Shown: positions 10,938-23,800 of the stretch, piece after piece | Numbering within the stretch: the stretch's first letter is position 1 | How the letters are laid out: each line of letters begins with the position of its first letter | NCBI RefSeq assembly: GCF_000002235.5 | Contig: NW_022145594.1 | Span: 16,432,501-16,496,500 of the forward strand | Direction: 5' to 3' | DNA length: 64,000 nt | Origin: Strongylocentrotus purpuratus | Taxonomy: Eukaryota > Echinodermata > Echinoidea > Camarodonta > Strongylocentrotidae | The notes under the pieces: model-generated | The model's database searches: none | What the model was told of the DNA's origin: nothing | The model's input: only the letters and a program-made list of their open reading frames with translations | Translations under genes and position numbers: made by a program

Positions 10938-11798
10938 CTGTTAACCAAAAGAGAAATGTAGACTAATGGTGAGGTAAAAGACAGTTTTTTACCTGATAAA
11001 TTAACAAGAGGAATATTACACGGAACTTTCTTTCTTATCATCCTTTCAGATCAGTCAAAAGTACGTACGAAGGAACACATATAAATAAACAGACACATAA
11101 AAAAAATGGATACGATCAAATACTGTCAAAGAAATGAACCAAATGAATTTTAGACTAATTCATCTAATAATGTACGAACAGTACAATGACGTTAATGCAT
11201 AATCCGAATTTGACTTTTAAACTGTACAAAGGGTATTGGAAATTTCCCTAATTAGGCTTAGGCCTAACTTTTTGAGATATTTACGATAGTATTTTCTTCA
11301 TTTAATATATAAATTGTTCCAACATTCATATGAAAGGTTATCGATAATTTTAATTCACCCTAACACCGCTTGTTGATGTTGGCTTGCCGGTGTGAGAAAT
11401 TTCATCATTTTGTAGATTTTCAGAGGTCTGTATGGCTGAAGCTGCTGATCCTTCTACTAGTGAATCACAAAAGGTAAAATATGTTGAGGTACCAATAATA
11501 ATACGGTCCTTGTTTAGTCCGTAAACATCAAATATTTTTGGGCATACAATCATTTGGTCACCAGCATCTAAAAACTTCCCTTTTCTGTCTTTAGCGATAA
11601 TCCTACTGCTCAAGAAGTGTCTTGTTTTAAAGGTATTGGGAGAAATACCCTTCATTTTATCATACATTCTCATAATTATCGTTTCATGGGAAGAATCAAG
11701 TGGCGAATACTGTTTAATGTATGTTTTACGTTATCCAAAATCCCTGTGAAAGGTGAAACATAATTTGTTTTTGATATTCAAGTGTTCTTCTAATAATG

Positions 11799-11830
<32 letters not shown>

Positions 11831-14800
11831 CTTTTAGTCCACTCCAAATGTTATTAAACCGAAAATGTAGGTTTCGCCTCACGTTCGCATTGCCTTAGAT
11901 GCTACATCAATTTCATTTCATGATATGCGTCAGTTAAACTGTTTTCCTTCTTTGTTTACTTAATTTGGGAGAGTAGTGACAACGTCAACCGTTAACGATT
12001 TCCATCGCCCTGCAGGTTAGACTGTAAAGCCTAAAGGTCATATGATTTTACCATTTCCTATTCCTTTCAAGTACTTATCATTATAACTTAGTTAACTATG
12101 TATTAGTATAACGTTTATTTTGCTTCAAAACAATAATACAATTCGTTGTTCCTCATTTATACCGTGTACAATATTCAAGTTCATTTTCATTTTCGTTAGA
12201 ATACAACTGTGACAGCTCGTCTCTTCACACAGACAAACTTTATACACGAAGACGTTTTATACGGTTCAAATAACTTACCAGCTCTCTTCCTACAGCGGAT
12301 GATAGCACCAACAAATGCAAGTACAATTAACAGCATCACCACGACGGAACATCCAGGTATAATAACATGAATTTGTTTGTACCATGGTTCCTCCTTAAGT
12401 CCTTTACAGCGAAAAAAAAATAGTATACCTTTAGAAATAATTAAATATTCAATTATTAATTTTTTTTCTTTTTCTCTTTTGTTTATTTTACTTTTTTAAT
12501 GCTTATAAGCTGTCACTGTGGTTTCATTTGGCTCTGCAAGTTGGTCTCGTATTCCTAATTAAATATCACTGTTTTGGTCAAAATGAATTAAAGGCCAAAA
12601 CAGTGAATTATATTTGTAATAAAAAGGATAAATGTCCATCAGAGTTATGTATTTATACATAAAAGAAAAATCGCAGAAATTAACCCTTTGTTGAAACAAG
12701 CATGAAAACTAAACTGTATCAATATGTTTTCGAATGCAACTTCAAGGCTGCTAGTATTTGCATCTAACCAGTGCTGCATTTCTACAGAATGATGTAAACA
12801 AAATGTGTGGTAAGATATATGAAGTGGAAAGAAGTATCCTTTCAATTTCATGCTATATAGTTCCAAAGGTTAAAGGTAAAGACCAGTTTTGAAAACGCCC
12901 CCTTCACAAAAAAAAAAAATTGAAGCTCTTATTACCAATCATGTTAAAGAATATGTTTTGACTAATACGTGATGATACAAATTTTGCCAGGAAACCGCCT
13001 ACTAATTGATATATTTGGTAAATTATTATATCTATCTGGACTGGATAGATATAGAGTAGTCCCATATTCATCTTTCTGTGTACAGTGTTTGTAACTTTAC
13101 CAAGACTGGGGCAAATTTATTATCATGCTGATAATTGCAGAACCTTACAGTTCACACCAATACTTATATGCTAGATGATCAACCTTTTCTGATCGATTCC
13201 ACAACGTTTCTTTTACAATGCAATCGCATGACCAGAACTGGTATCTACCTTTAACGTAAATGTATATCAATAAACCGTTGGAATCGTGCCTTTTTTACAA
13301 TAGTTTTGTTGTATTGATTCCATAGAATACAAATTAATCTTTAAAATAAAATACAGTTGTTTTTCCTTGACATGAATTCAAAACATTTTCATTACATAGA
13401 TTGTACAATTGATGAAAACAAAAATGAAATCAGTAATTGTAACATAAAACAAATAACCCCATCAAACCAAACACACTACTACCCCCCCCCCCTCTTCCCC
13501 ACCATGTGACACACACACCATCCCACCACACTTCCACCACACACTGTTCCTTGCCTCCTCAGAATACCCCAAAATTGGAGCGACAGACAAACAGAAACAA
13601 TATATTTAAAACATTTGTTTAAATCATTTGTAAGGATTCTCCTTTCCACCACACACGCACACACACGCACGCAAACATATACATATATATATAACATATG
13701 TGTGTTTGCGTGCGTGTGTAATATATGTAAGACTCCTAAGTGAATATCTGGTCATGAAATTCCATCACATCAATTTTACTTATCAAGTCATAAACATGAT
13801 GAATATATATGCTAAATCAGTAGTTAGAGTTTTATCTCTGTTTTATAACACATGTTGTGCTGTTTTTTATAAGCGAAAGTGAAATTATTTAAATGCCAAA
13901 ATAAAATATAAATCTCGGGCTCCCATCATGGAAAAAAATAAAAGGTGATTGTGCAGTTGACTTTTTATAACATGTCATGTTATCAATTTTTTGCCTGGAT
14001 GCATAGACAATACATGGCAAAAAGCACCATCGATAACATATGGAAATATTGTTTCTATGGGTCATTTATTTTTTGCTTTTAAACGGAAAACGGGGAGGGG
14101 GCGATTGCCTTTTATTTTTTAACCCTAGTAGAGAAACATTTTGTGTAAATACCTTAAACGGGAATATCTTTTGAATATAATAAGAAAATGAATGAATTAT
14201 TTACATTGCAATATAACGAACTAGAGATTGATTAGTATATATTAATTATAGTTATTGAATGTATTATTATCTAAGTACAACTTTGCAAAGCGCTTAGGAA
14301 CATTGTAATAAGCGCTATATAAATATAATGTATTATTATTATTATTATTGCAATGCACCGAAACGTTATTCTATATAATGGTTACAAACATAATCCCACT
14401 TAAAAGTTAAACTTCCTTGAATTGCTTTATTTGCATGAGGAAAGCTATAGATAAAAATCGATGCCATTGATTAATTTTGGTTTGCGTTCTGTTACGCGTG
14501 TTATTAGTGTAATATACCTGAATTTGAATCAGCGACAGGTGTCGTGTAACGTGTATCACTACCTGTCAAGTATAATAAAATGTTTTTAATATTATTTAAG
14601 TTCTATTTCTAATCAAATATTTATACCGGTTTGTCGATATAGCATTTATAGCTTTAACAAATACCATTACTTTTAGAGGTTAATACTACACCTATATCAA
14701 AATTAATTAAATATCGAAATTTCATATACAATTCCCCATTTTATTAACTTTGTACAACTCACTTATATTACGTTATCTGACATATTGTATTACTATTTGG

Positions 14801-17800
14801 GGAAATTCGTGTCATGGAAAAAATAATACCCTCTTCAAATTACAAAAGAAGGCTCTACGTATTTGTACAGGTAGTGATTATTATGCCCATTCTGCTCCTT
14901 TATTTCTTAGTTTAAAAACCCTAATTGTTTTTGATTTGTTCAAATACCATACTGCACTAATGGGTTTTCATTTCTTTTCAAAATATACTTCCAAAAAGAA
15001 TATCATCCATATTTTCGATCAATAACAAAATTCATTCTCACAATACTCGGATTTGCAACACGTTTCATTTATGGAAAGTAAAAAGTTCATTCTCTAAAGA
15101 ATCTGTAAGAAATACTTTGCCAAATATATGGAACACTCTACCTCAATGTTTAAACATCAAATGAAACTGACCTTTTATTCTGAGTACCGTTGAATTTACC
15201 TTCCAAAGCTTTTTGCACCCCTCCAATTTTAAATTATTTCGTACATGTTTTTGTAATTTTTGTGTCTTTATATTGTGTTTATCGCTGTATTTTGTAATGT
15301 CTTTAACTAATATTTGCTCAGTAATATAAATAATATAAATTATGATATTCGAGGGAAATTTTTTAAACAAGGCCACCATGGGCTTTTCCTTTGTTCTCCT
15401 ATTTCATTTTAAGCTATTGTATAAACTGAAAGTTCTTTGTATGTATATATACTTGTATGTTTATTTGCGTTTGCTGTGTTTTTTATGAAAATGAAATTAA
15501 TAAACGAACTGGAGGTTAATATCCGGTAGAACAATTTGGCGAAGAGGAAATATTAATAATTATGTCAAATATAAAATATATATTTACTCATTGATAAACG
15601 AAATGTATTATACTTGTCACTATCGTTACCGGCATTATCATTGTTATTATTATAAATATCATTATTGATTTCAGTATGCTTACAGCATTCTGTTTTTCAC
15701 ATTAGATCAATCTTACTTAAAAATACTACTACAATATTACTTCTACTACTGATTATATTATTCCTCCTACTTCTTCTCTTCCTTTCACTTCTACTAATGA
15801 TGATAATAATACATATAACAACAGCAATTAGAAAAAATCTCTTAAAAGATCCTTTTATCATGAGGATATTGTAGATTTGACTATTTTCCAATATCACCAT
15901 TTTTAAATATTTGATAACATGAATATGGGTTTTAACATAATGACCAGTCTGTGGAATCTTACAATAAAAACGAATAAAAATACAATTAACCTTGTATTTC
16001 TCCATCACTGGCTGTCAACGTAGAACTATCCTTAGACGCTGTCCAAAGATTTCTGTTGTAAGTAGTGAGTTCGCCTATACATTTTGAGGGACAAAGTAAA
16101 AGTGAGACAAGTTATTTTACACAAGTAAAACACTATTTCATTTTACAAATAATATGAATAACAATAATAAAACAAGTTAGACTAAAATCAGATAACAAAT
16201 ACGAAATTTATGTTATGGTTTATTTGTAATCAAGATAGGTATAAGCACTTCAAATTAGCTTCGTCGGAAATGTCTCTGAGATGAAGTGGCGGACAACTTT
16301 GCACTGTTTTCCAATACAAACAACTAACATAATTCATTTTGTTCAATCTCATGACTCAGGATGGTCTTGTCTCTTTAGAAGACCTATGCTAATATGTCAC
16401 CAATAGTATGTATTGTAGTACACGACAAACGGAAGAGTTATTAGCGACTACGTCACAGTCCACTGACCAAGCTTTTAATTTGAGATTCGCATGGACTTTA
16501 ATAAAGATCTCATATTCCAAACATTCACAACTTTTGTAATCATTGGTCCTTTTGATTTAAAACTTTCGCCATTCAATTTATCTTATTTCATAGCTTTCAC
16601 ACAAATGAATATATTTCAAGGGATGGATTGCCGTTAATATGTAGTTGACATTTTTTGAAAGATGTCGGCCCCCCCCCTCTCTCTCTCTCCCAACGTTAAT
16701 CAGGAAGGCGATTTTCTTTTACATGTATAGATACGGAGGGGGGGGGGGGGGTGAAGAAGGTTCGATAGCATTTGAGCAGATAAATGTTTAAAAGGGTACA
16801 TAAGGGTATATATCTTCCACATCCTCTTTTCAATGAGATTATTTTGCATTTTTGCAGTATAGAATTAATGCATTCTTGCAAAGTCTTTGAATCCGTCAAT
16901 AATTCCTCAGAAAATGTGTGAACTCATGCTCTCGGACTAGTGCTAAACAGGTCTGTTTTATTGGAAATTATTTGATTTACATCTTATACAGTGATATGGA
17001 GTAGTTTTCTCAACTTTATTGTTTGTACCGGAAGCCTCTTTTTATTGGAAATTATTGCATATATCGTAAATTTTAACAACATTTTCTTAAGATTGGTGGC
17101 CATTTACTTCCTAGACTAATAATTTATACTGTCCCACCTACTTGCTCTCGTGTCCTGCAGTTTTAAGATTATTTGAACAGTAGCTCTACATTCCAGCCTG
17201 TTAAGCTACTTAAGCCACTTGCGTCGGTCCTTGTTACCAACGTGACTATTTTCAAGTCTGCTATTGTAACACTGTAACATAACACAGTCTCATCCTTATT
17301 GTTAAAATGTCAAAGCCTAATCAAAGACCCAGATCAACTTGATCATCAACAATTGACATAGCTGTGCCAGCACCTGTTCGTCCAGCTGATTCCAGTGACA
17401 CACCCACTAACACGCGTCCGGGCACACCCCAGCACCAGTGTCAGCACCATCGTCGATTGATCGATTCCTACTAAGCTCGGAATTCGAGCAGCTCGTCGAT
17501 CGCGCTGTCCAGTCTGCAGTCGAGCGAGTGATGGAAAAGGAAATGGTACGCTTTGTTACCAACATGGAGAAGCGCAAGAGCAGGCTCTCTAATCTAATTG
17601 GGGAAAAGCTTGCTCGCCTTCATGACTTGGAGGTTTTGGTGGAAGAAAGGCTGCATGAGTTCAAAGCTGTGAAGGATTCATTGGAAAGGGTTTCAGAAGA
17701 CACGACTAGAGTTTTTAGAGATTTAGACCAGCTTTATCAGTATTCCAGGCGTAATAATATTCGAATCCTAGGTATTTAAATATCACCGAATGAAAACACC

Positions 17801-20800
17801 GACCAGTTGGTCTGTCACATCGCGAGGAGCATCGAGGTAGATCTAGCTCCAACCGATCTAGACCGCTCGCATCGCGTACCGCGACGTCCGCAGGAAGGAT
17901 CATCCAGGACCCGAAAGGAAATCGCTCACTTGCTAACGCGGCGCGATCTTCGGATTCGCGCCCAAGGGCCATCATAGCCAAGATGATGTCCTTCAAATCA
18001 AAGGAAGCCCTCATAAAAGATAGACGCAAATTAAAGCGCTCAGGTCAAGTCATCGTGGAGGATTTGACAAACTACTGGCAGCCACATCGAAAATGAAAGA
18101 CAAAGTGAGTGCAACCTGGTCGATTGATGGGCGCATAATGGCGGTGCTGACATCAACAGGGAATAAAAACAGATAAGATCACATTCTGACTTGAAACTTA
18201 TTTATAAAACAATAACGTTTTTCGTGCAGCCATGGAATTTCATGTTGCAGTAAATACTATACAATTTATATGCTGATGAAGATAAACACATATTTATTTC
18301 GCTCATTGTAGGCTTCCGGTCCTCTTTTTATCAAATTATATAAACTTTTGAACTCTAAAATGTATGTTTTAAAATATGTCTCTCCGTATGTTGTATTAAA
18401 GTTCAATAAATAGCTTAGATTTAAATGCAATATCAAATGTCTTATCACCAGTGAATGGTGAGGAAAATGGCCGTGGTATAAGTCAGTCTTTTTTCTTACC
18501 AGATGAATTAAACGAAAAATTTATTTCAATAAAATAAATTCCATTCTTTTTTCAATGATGCATATTAATTGTAGAAATACACTGTCGCTCATATAGGTGA
18601 AATATTTCTTTTTTACCCCAATTTATGGAATTATTTTGACAATGATTTATTCCTAATAGATCTAGATAATATTATACATTCTCAGATTTTATTGAATAAT
18701 AATTTGCCAGTTTTTGTTTTGCGTGACTGCTAAAGCATGTGTATGCTACTATGCTTATCAACTAGGGGACCTACGCCCTAAGTCATAAATGACACTAATG
18801 AGGATTAATGCCCCACAAAAGGGCACTAATATGGCACATCGACACGGTTTTGATCCTGGGGCCTTACAGTAACTAGGCCATTGCTTAGCCACTGAATCAT
18901 GACTGTACGCAGCGGGGCTAGGGTACGGGCCGCCCCCATAAATACAAACAACAAGGAAAATTCCATAATTTTCCAATAAATTACATATTGCTCCGTTTAG
19001 TCTCATTTGACAACGCCCCCTATCGTCAGAGTCAGCAGCCTAACATGTCAGCCTATGGACTTTTACCCCCAAAAAAAATTATAAATGAAACTCTTGGTTC
19101 AAAATCATGTTCTAAACAATATATTGATGAAATTAATGTTGGTGGTAGAAAAATTACAGACAAAGATGAAGTATCAGAAATATTCAATGGGTATTTTGTA
19201 AATATTGGTTACAATTTAACAAATAATGTTCAATATCATTTTATTATAATAAACTTAAAGAGAAGGTTGAGTTCTGGGAAGAGGTGCAAAATAATTTGTG
19301 AGCGTTATCATTGTATAATGCAAATGTGGAAGAATATCAGATATAAAATGTTTCCTGAAAAGCATGCCTATTCAAATGCCTTAATATTTTGAATATGGCA
19401 TGTAACATCATACAAATCGGGAGGGATGTTTACGCCACATGTTCGAGTAGTCCCATATACATCTTGTTTGTGTACAGTGCTTGTAAGTTTACCAAGACTG
19501 GGTCAAATTTTGTATAATTTTGATAATTCCAGGACCTTTTAGTACACACCAATACTACATGCTAGATGGTCAATCTGTTCTGATCGATTCCACAACGTTT
19601 TTTTCACAATGCAATCTCATGATCAGAACTCAACTTTATCTTTAAAAAAAAATGATAAAAGTGATTTTTGTTTCTCCTGTAACTTTTAAACAGATTATTG
19701 TTATTGTTTGTTCTTTAAAAAATGAAACTAGTCCCAGTTACGATGAAATAGATGTTGGTGTCATTAAAAAAAGTCATTCATATAATTGCACCACAATTAT
19801 GTTGTATATTTCATTCTTGTATTTCATATGGTGTATTCACTACTCAATTAAAAATAGCAAAAGTAATCCCAGTTTTTAAATCAGGCGATGTTAGTTATGC
19901 CAAAAATTACCGCCCAATATCTGTCTTACCTTTATTTTCAAATATTTTTGAGAAGTGCTTGTACAAACGTTTGAATGATTTTCTATTTTCATGTAATACT
20001 TTTTTTCTGATAATCAATATGGTTTCCACTCGGGACACTCCGCATCGATGGCGCTTCTTGAATGTATTCACAAAGCTTGTAAAGCTATCGATTTTAAAGA
20101 ATACATGGTTGGATACTTGGATTGTTGGTCGATTTGAACAAAGCCTTCGATACATTAGATCATTTTATATTGTTGAGCAAATTGGAAGATTATGGAATTC
20201 GTGGACATTTATTATTATTATTGTTTAAGAGTTATTTGTTAGACCGGTCTCAATTTGTAGTTATCAATAAACATACATCTTCAAATAAGCAAATTCGATG
20301 CGGAGTGCCCCAAGGGTCCATATTGGGTTATTTACTTGTCTTGGTTTATATAAACGATATCATTACTTCTTCTAAACTCTAAGGGTGGTATTCTCGAAAG
20401 CGGCCTAAGTTAAACCTGGCCTAAGTTAAACCGTGGTTTAGTTAGGCCAGGCTTAACTTAGGCCGCTGACCTAAGTCATTTTCATTTCTCGAAAGGTGGC
20501 CTAACTGATCCATGGTTTAAACCTGGCCTAACTTAGTCCATGGATTATTCACCATGGTTACGGTTTCTGCACATGCTCAGTACCGAAGCTGCGACGTCAC
20601 AATGCACTAAGACAATGGATGCGCGCAGTGTGGAGAGGATGCATCGATCACCTCGACAACTTGAGCAATATGACGTCACAATGCACTAAGACAATGGGCT
20701 AAGACAATGGATGCGCGCAGTGTGGAGAGGATGCATCACCTCGACAACTTGAGCAATATGACGTCCAGGGACGACGGAGCGACTTCCAAAGCGGGGGGCA

Positions 20801-23800
20801 GCACCAACAAAAAGGGCACTTGCTGGAATTGTATCATTGTTAAAAGGGAAATTATCAGAGGTGAAAAGGGTCACATATCGCACCTGAAAAGGGGCATTGA
20901 ACATATTTTAAAAGGGGCACTTATGAGAATGAAAAAGAGGCACTTATAATAAAGGAAATGTGCATTTGTTGAAAGAAAAGGGGCACCGATAATTTTGTTA
21001 ATAGGGGCACCTCTCAGATTTAAATAGGGCAATTATCAAAGGTGAAGGGGCACTTCTCAAAAGTGAAAAGGGGCACTTATTGCAAAGGAAATGGAAACTT
21101 GTCAAAGGAAAAGGGGCCCGTGTCAAAATTAAAGGAGCACTTATCAGAGGTGAAAAGGGGAAGGGGCACTTCACCTATGGAAAAAGGGGCACTTCTTACA
21201 AAGTTAAAAGGGAACTTTCCTATATAAAAAGGGGCATTTGAAAAAGGGGGCACTGTACCCCCCCCCCCCCAACTCTTTCTTCCTATCTCCATCTCTCTCT
21301 CACACACATATACTATCTCACATCATTGTTTATTTCTCTCACCATTAAATTGTTCTTTCTCATTTGGTTCCCTTTCTCTTTTACTCCATCTCTCTCTCTC
21401 GCTCGCTCTCTGTTCTCTCACTGCTCTATTTCAAGACTTTTTCCATGTATAATTCGATGAACCCAACAGTATGCACACTTACAATCAAAAGATATGAAAG
21501 GAATATTGTATATAACATATCAACAATTATGTTCAATTTATTTATTTTTCTTAAAACAGAAAAGATTGGAATTCACGATGAATACGATTATAAAATTGAA
21601 AGTCAAATATTAAGCTCCAATAGCCTCATAATCTGCTACTTAAAATTATTAGAATTAAATGTTATGTATTCGTTACACTAATTTCTCCCATTTTTTTAAA
21701 ACAAAGCTTAGTCTACTTTTGAGCCGTGTTTCTTTTGCAGGGAATCTGTTATATCATGACTTGCACTATATTATAAAATGCATTATAAAACATGATTTCT
21801 TAAATGATTCAAAATCACAATTTTTCTAGTGAAACAATGAACATCTGATGTACATAAAAACATCCTTATGAGTGATGGTTGCTTTGTGGTTCACACACAC
21901 AACAAGGACATATCAATTTATCAATGGTTGCTTGTTTGTTACCATAGCTTCATGTTATGAGGATTATAATACACAGGTTTTGATCCCCATGCAGTCACAG
22001 TTACAGCAGATGGAGTCTGGTTCATTGAAGAGGCTAAGTAGAACTTCATAGTCCTTGCAAGTATGTCTGTTGAATGAAAAGAGAAAAGAATGAAAGGAAG
22101 CACATTGAAACCTATTTTTGTTAAACATTAAAAAGGTCTTGCATGTACATTGTGGTAAAAGTGGAGTGCATATTAATCAATTACATGAAAGTATTGATGG
22201 AAAAATGTGAATGAACAAATGCCATCCTTGAAGTACCTGGGCATACAAAGAACAACTTATTCGTACAGCCTACCTGTCAGAAATTCAGCAGCTCAGTAGT
22301 TCTCCTTCCTCTCTCTGAATTTGTCTCAGTTATCAGGGAATTTGCCTTCATTTATTTTACTGAAGAAAAACATCATCCTGAAACAAAAATAAAAAGGTTT
22401 AGACCTCATTAAAATATCAAAGATCTACTCCATTGATAATTGGTCTTAGTTATAGTATCAATAATATTCTAACTTTAAAAAAAAAACTTAAGGCGCCTTT
22501 CATGTAGGCAGTGACTAGGCACCCCCTCCCCACTCAGTTACTAGTAATCATTGATTTACAGAATGACTACCAGTATCTCTTTTAAAGTCAAGAACAAACA
22601 TACACATTCTTGCAGTACTATCTCATAAATGTGCTTGCACCAAGTTTTACTTGCCATGTCATGGCCTAAGAAAGCCCTAAGTAGTTAAAGTCTATAGCGA
22701 AGTTAGTCCCTTTCCTGAAATCAAGTCTACATGTTACTTAGATAACAAGCCGACAGTTGGCCTAACCTAGATGTAAACGCAGCCTGGAATGGAGATTTTA
22801 CAAGACCCTAATCGTTAGAGCCCAACTTTTCCATTTCAGTTCAATCTAACATTAGACCAAAGAGTGTCTTTGTTTATGTTATCTCCCAAAATGAGCTTCG
22901 TGAAAGGGGAAAAGGTAAAAGTAAAATTTACTGCACTGTACTGTAGTCTGTAGGTCTCTAAGTCTTATTTGTTCCAGAATTGTTAGTGGTAGGTTTGAAT
23001 TTTCTTCTGACCCAAATTTGAAAGTAGTTAATCAACTGTTGATTATTTGTGTCTTATTTTCAGGTAGTTCCGCCCAAAAGTCTAGGCCAAGCTGTCACTG
23101 TCAGGAATGACTGGTAGCCATGGCAATCGAGCTGAAATATTAGCTCGTGCCCATGTAAAATGAATAAAAGTTTGAGTGTAGATTGCACCTACATTTATCA
23201 GACAAAACAATTTTAAATCACTTCATAATGTACCTGTAGACACATCTGCAAATTCATAAATTCAGCAGATCTTTTTAATACAAATTGTATAAACATGATT
23301 TAGTTTACAAAATTTAGGCGTAATTACAGCTTTACTCACCAGCAGACTTTCCAAGAAAAATGGAGTATCTATTTTTTCCTGTTCAGGAAATAACTGGTGT
23401 TGGGCCAACTGGCTTGGAGATGCCTATGTGGGTGCAATCAATAGCACCGACCATATTAACGCCAGGGAAATGGCAGTAATTATACAATTCATGTTGGGTC
23501 TGCACTCTGAAGGACTGCCTCTCTTGCTGAAGGAATTGTGATGTATTGCTCCCATCTCCTGGCAATGGCTATTGAGATGGACTTCACAAGGCGGGACACC
23601 ATAGCTTGGGAGAGGCCTTTTTTCTCCATCCCCATGCATCAATTGAAAAGAACCTGAAATAGCAGAAAATCAAGATGAAAAAATATGTTGATATTTGATA
23701 AGAAATTACAATTATTTCTCTGTAGACGTCTAGTTTACTAACAAGTATTATAAGCCTAAACTACTGTAACATTATCAGCAAATGTAGACCTATGTCAAAA

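Noticed and set aside
11350..11673. The whole 107-codon frame as one exon
   Set aside because: Only the part from 11588 down joins in phase to the transmembrane exon; the upstream part lacks an in-phase acceptor.
20707..20949. 80-codon frame (KKGTCWNC... KRGIEHILKG) repeated in all Harbinger copies
   Set aside because: It translates the GGGGCAC tandem array; the repeated K-R-G-H-L pattern is a by-product of the unit, and the frame breaks differently in each copy.
21364..21681. Conserved 80-100 codon frame (MYNSMNPTVCTLTIKRYERN) as the second Harbinger (Myb-like) protein
   Set aside because: It recurs in all four copies but shows no Myb/SANT tryptophan spacing. Conservation is explained by recent copying, so it was left uncalled.
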